Below are positions 46,956 to 48,645 of a stretch of 48,645 nucleotides of DNA, piece after piece. The notes beneath the pieces are model-generated. The model did no database searches. It saw only the letters and a list, made by a program, of their open reading frames with translations, and was not told the DNA's origin. The position numbers and the translations under genes are program-made. How positions within the stretch are numbered: position 1 is the first letter of the stretch; the number at the start of each line of letters is the position of its first letter. The DNA comes from an uncultured Cellulophaga sp. (GTDB taxonomy: Bacteria > Bacteroidota > Bacteroidia > Flavobacteriales > Flavobacteriaceae): positions 1 through 48,645 of the forward strand of contig CANLIE010000025.1 of the NCBI GenBank assembly GCA_947491225.1, given 5' to 3'.

Positions 46956-47178
46956 GACTGGACACAAAGTTGCGATATTTAGAATTACAAGAATTAACTT
47001 TGAATTATGAATAGACAACGCATAAATTACAGTTTAGAATTTAATAAAAAGTGAGTAGAATTAAGCTATAACAATTACAGAGGAACTTATTTTTCATTCT
47101 GATAGAGGATCTCAATATGCCAGTTCTGTATTTACAGATATTACAAAAAAATATTTGAATATCCGTTTTCACACCTAA
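46956..47178 (+). mobile_element. Deleted IS3-family element remnant
   Basis: GACTGGACACAAAGTTGCGA at 46956 looks like an IS3/IS150-type terminal end. It is followed by the start of an OrfA (ATG 47007; MNRQRINYSLEFNKK, then stop at 47052-47054; in the next codons VELSYNN continues the family pattern). After an internal deletion, the tail of an OrfB follows in another frame at 47071-47178: LIFHSDRGSQYASSVFTD, the DDE-domain signature of IS3 transposases. Everything between is missing and the right end is cut off where the IS1595-type pseudogene begins. Non-functional. Confidence 0.8.
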
Positions 47179-48051
47179 TGATTCATAATTGCAGCAATGA
47201 CTAGCCTATCAAAGAGTTTGTCTTCAAAATATCTTCGATTGAGTTTGTAAACAAATTCATTGAGATATAACTGAAGGTATTTGCCTTTTATTTTATGGTA
47301 GTTTCCTAGTAGATTTCTCTTTGCGTTACTAATAAAGATGTGTACCCATTTGAGTGTTTCCTTTGTGGAGTCTTTACTAGACTTTTCAGTAATATGCATC
47401 TCTATATAATCTGAAATATCGACATACGAGGTGCTTTTGTCAGTAAGTACAATAGATTTTTCATCTAAGGATTCTTCTACAGTTTGATTAATCTGATCTG
47501 CTTTGTGTGTTTTTAAAACTTTAGCCTTGAAATAGCGTACCTGACTGGACTTTTTACCTGTTTTTAAATCTTCTAACTTGGTGCTTTCTGCCATAACCAC
47601 AACATTTTGTTTGCCAGCAGCTCCGCGCCCACGTTTGCCCTTTGCTTGCTCAATCTCTGAAGATTCAACAGTAAAATAGCCCTCATCCATCTCTATCACC
47701 CATAACTTTGCGTAGTTTATGAACCATAGCCCATACTGGCTCATAGCGTTTTAAACCTAATTGACGTTGTATCTCCTTGGCAGAAAAACCTTTCTTAGTA
47801 GTACTCATTAAAACATAGCCCGGTACCATACTAGAAAGGGAAGATTAGAATTCTGCATAATCGTACCACTACGAAGTGAGATCCTAAACTTACAAGATTT
47901 ACACTCATAAGTCCATTTGTCTTTCTTCCAATAGTGATGGGTATGACCACACTTCTTACAAACTACTCCTTGAGTATCACCGCTGGGATTTAAAATGTTT
48001 ACGGCAGGTTTGCTCGTCTCCAAAATGCGCAGTAAAGGTGAATATATTCAT
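47175..48051 (-). pseudogene. IS1595/ISXO2-type transposase pseudogene with at least three frame breaks
   Basis: Reading from 48051: MNIFTFTAHFGDEQTCRKHF...SQR runs into a stop. Shifting frame gives DTQGVVCKKCGHTHHYW...YECKSCKF, a zinc ribbon with two CxxC, to WYRAMF. A second shift gives MSTTKKGFSAKEIQRQLGL...VWAMVHKLRKVMGDRD. A third shift, apparently with a few codons lost, gives VIEMDEGYFTVE and the ISXO2-like DDE domain (TDKSTSY, WVHIFISNAKRNLLGNYH, LNEFVYKLNRRYF) to the stop at 47175. The order of pieces matches an intact IS1595-group transposase of about 290 residues. It is dead unless supplied in trans. No terminal repeats were recognised. Confidence 0.85.
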
Positions 48052-48249
48052 AACTATAGTTCTTTCTAATTTAATACAATATATTAATTATAGGCGTAAT
48101 TACGGATATTCAATTTAACTTTTTACTTATTTAGATAAGAGTGTATGTAACCCTTATGAAGTTATTAATACTGTAGAATAGGTTTTTATAAATGCTTCTA
48201 ATTAAATAAATCGTTTATAGAATTTATATATTTCAATATCTTTTGCTGC
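48052..48249. other. AT-rich spacer, nothing recognised
   Basis: About 200 bp between the transposase pseudogene and the MITE-like element. No ORF, hairpin or promoter stands out. Confidence 0.5.
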
Positions 48250-48451
48250 TAACCTGAGTTCGGTCTAAGAATTTGATTAAAAAAAGCTGTTAAATTGAGT
48301 GATTTTTCATAGTGAAACTAATAAAAATTGTATCGCCCTTTCGGCAAGCTGATGACAAAGCTTTTGGTTTAAAATTTACTTGTCTTACATACAATTTTCT
48401 ATCGAAAATCACTTAGACTGACATAAATTTTCTTACATAGAACTCAGGTTA
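48250..48451. mobile_element. 202-bp MITE-like element with terminal inverted repeats
   Basis: The left end TAACCTGAGTTC (48250-48261) is matched by the inverted GAACTCAGGTTA at the right (48440-48451). The similarity continues imperfectly for about 25 bp (CTAAGAA / TTCTTAC). Further inside, GTGATTTTTCATAG and the inverted CTATCGAAAATCAC also correspond. There is no coding capacity. This is the layout of a miniature inverted-repeat element mobilised in trans. The ends include TA on both sides, which may be a TA target duplication. Confidence 0.7.
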
Positions 48452-48456
48452 CTAGT

Positions 48457-48490
48457 AAAAAGCCTTTCAATTTCTTGAAAGGCTTTTTTT
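48457..48490. terminator. Strong hairpin terminator
   Basis: AAAAAGCCTTTCAA pairs with TTGAAAGGCTTTTTTT around a TTTC loop, with T-tracts on both strands. No adjacent gene in the window ends here. It may serve a gene beyond the right edge that reads on the minus strand. Confidence 0.75.
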
Positions 48491-48645
48491 ATGCCTAGGC
48501 TTAACATAGGTACAACAAGTTGGTAAATATTATTCTCTAATAATTAGCTTTATAAAAAATTCAAGCACAACTATCCGAAAGTCGTATTAAAAAAGTAGCC
48601 TGAGAATCCCGTATTTTAGTTTTGCAAATAAAAAATACATTTTAT
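48491..48645. other. Right edge of the window, no gene seen
   Basis: About 150 bp of AT-rich DNA. TAGTTTTGCAAATA near 48617-48630 could be a promoter-like stretch for a gene starting outside the window, but it cannot be judged from here. Confidence 0.3.

Overview
The window is AT-rich and reads as chromosome from a marine-type Bacteroidetes, most likely family Flavobacteriaceae. The evidence is: GSCFA, DUF5522 and DUF4230 proteins; an outer-membrane beta-barrel with a carboxypeptidase-like plug; a biopterin-dependent aromatic amino acid hydroxylase with a long C-terminal extension; a one-protein hybrid kinase/AraC regulator; and a TTG / TAnnTTTG promoter before the tRNA. All calls come from reading the sequence. 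No database search was run.

Layout. 1-601 is gene-free and holds three palindromes. 602-25337 is ordinary core genome: a secreted zinc metalloprotease; two small envelope proteins; a four-gene minus-strand run (HExxH membrane protein, PLP deaminase, glucosaminidase-LysM lipoprotein, hemL); DUF5522 and DUF4136 proteins; the aromatic amino acid hydroxylase; alaS-GSCFA-DUF4230; an M23 peptidase with a MerR regulator; LemA with two TPM proteins; an outer-membrane beta-barrel; der; era; and an NhaC antiporter. 25580-25652 is an initiator tRNA (CAU) with its own promoter and terminator.

25959-46834 is the accessory part and the most interesting section. A membrane-bound hybrid histidine kinase/response regulator/AraC protein is divergent from two giant genes of a Tc (toxin complex) system: a fused TcB-TcC protein (2587 aa) and a TcA-like protein (3425 aa). 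In well-studied Tc toxins, TcA forms a pentameric injection channel and TcB-TcC forms a cocoon enclosing the C-terminal toxic tip, which an aspartyl autoprotease cuts free. The two catalytic aspartates are present here with the expected 23-residue spacing (D2242, D2265). The roughly 320-residue tip carries an M15-type zinc peptidase signature (SLHKDLNAVDI and a terminal HFH). I infer an unusual metallohydrolase cargo. A 15-bp direct repeat with 21-bp period in the divergent promoter is a candidate operator linking regulator and toxin.

Between the two toxin genes are three REP-like hairpins that share a CTCTG foot and a TTTGCAA core. One of them ends a 40-codon ORF that looks like a broken-off former TcA N-terminus. 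Composition shifts inside both giant genes (cargo tip; a very AT-rich segment of TcA) suggest module exchange.

46835-48645 is a graveyard of mobile DNA: a deleted IS3-family remnant, an IS1595/ISXO2-type transposase pseudogene with at least three frame breaks, and a 202-bp MITE-like element with terminal inverted repeats. With the tRNA on the other side, this suggests the Tc locus was acquired horizontally. No immunity gene, chitinase or dedicated secretion gene is visible nearby.
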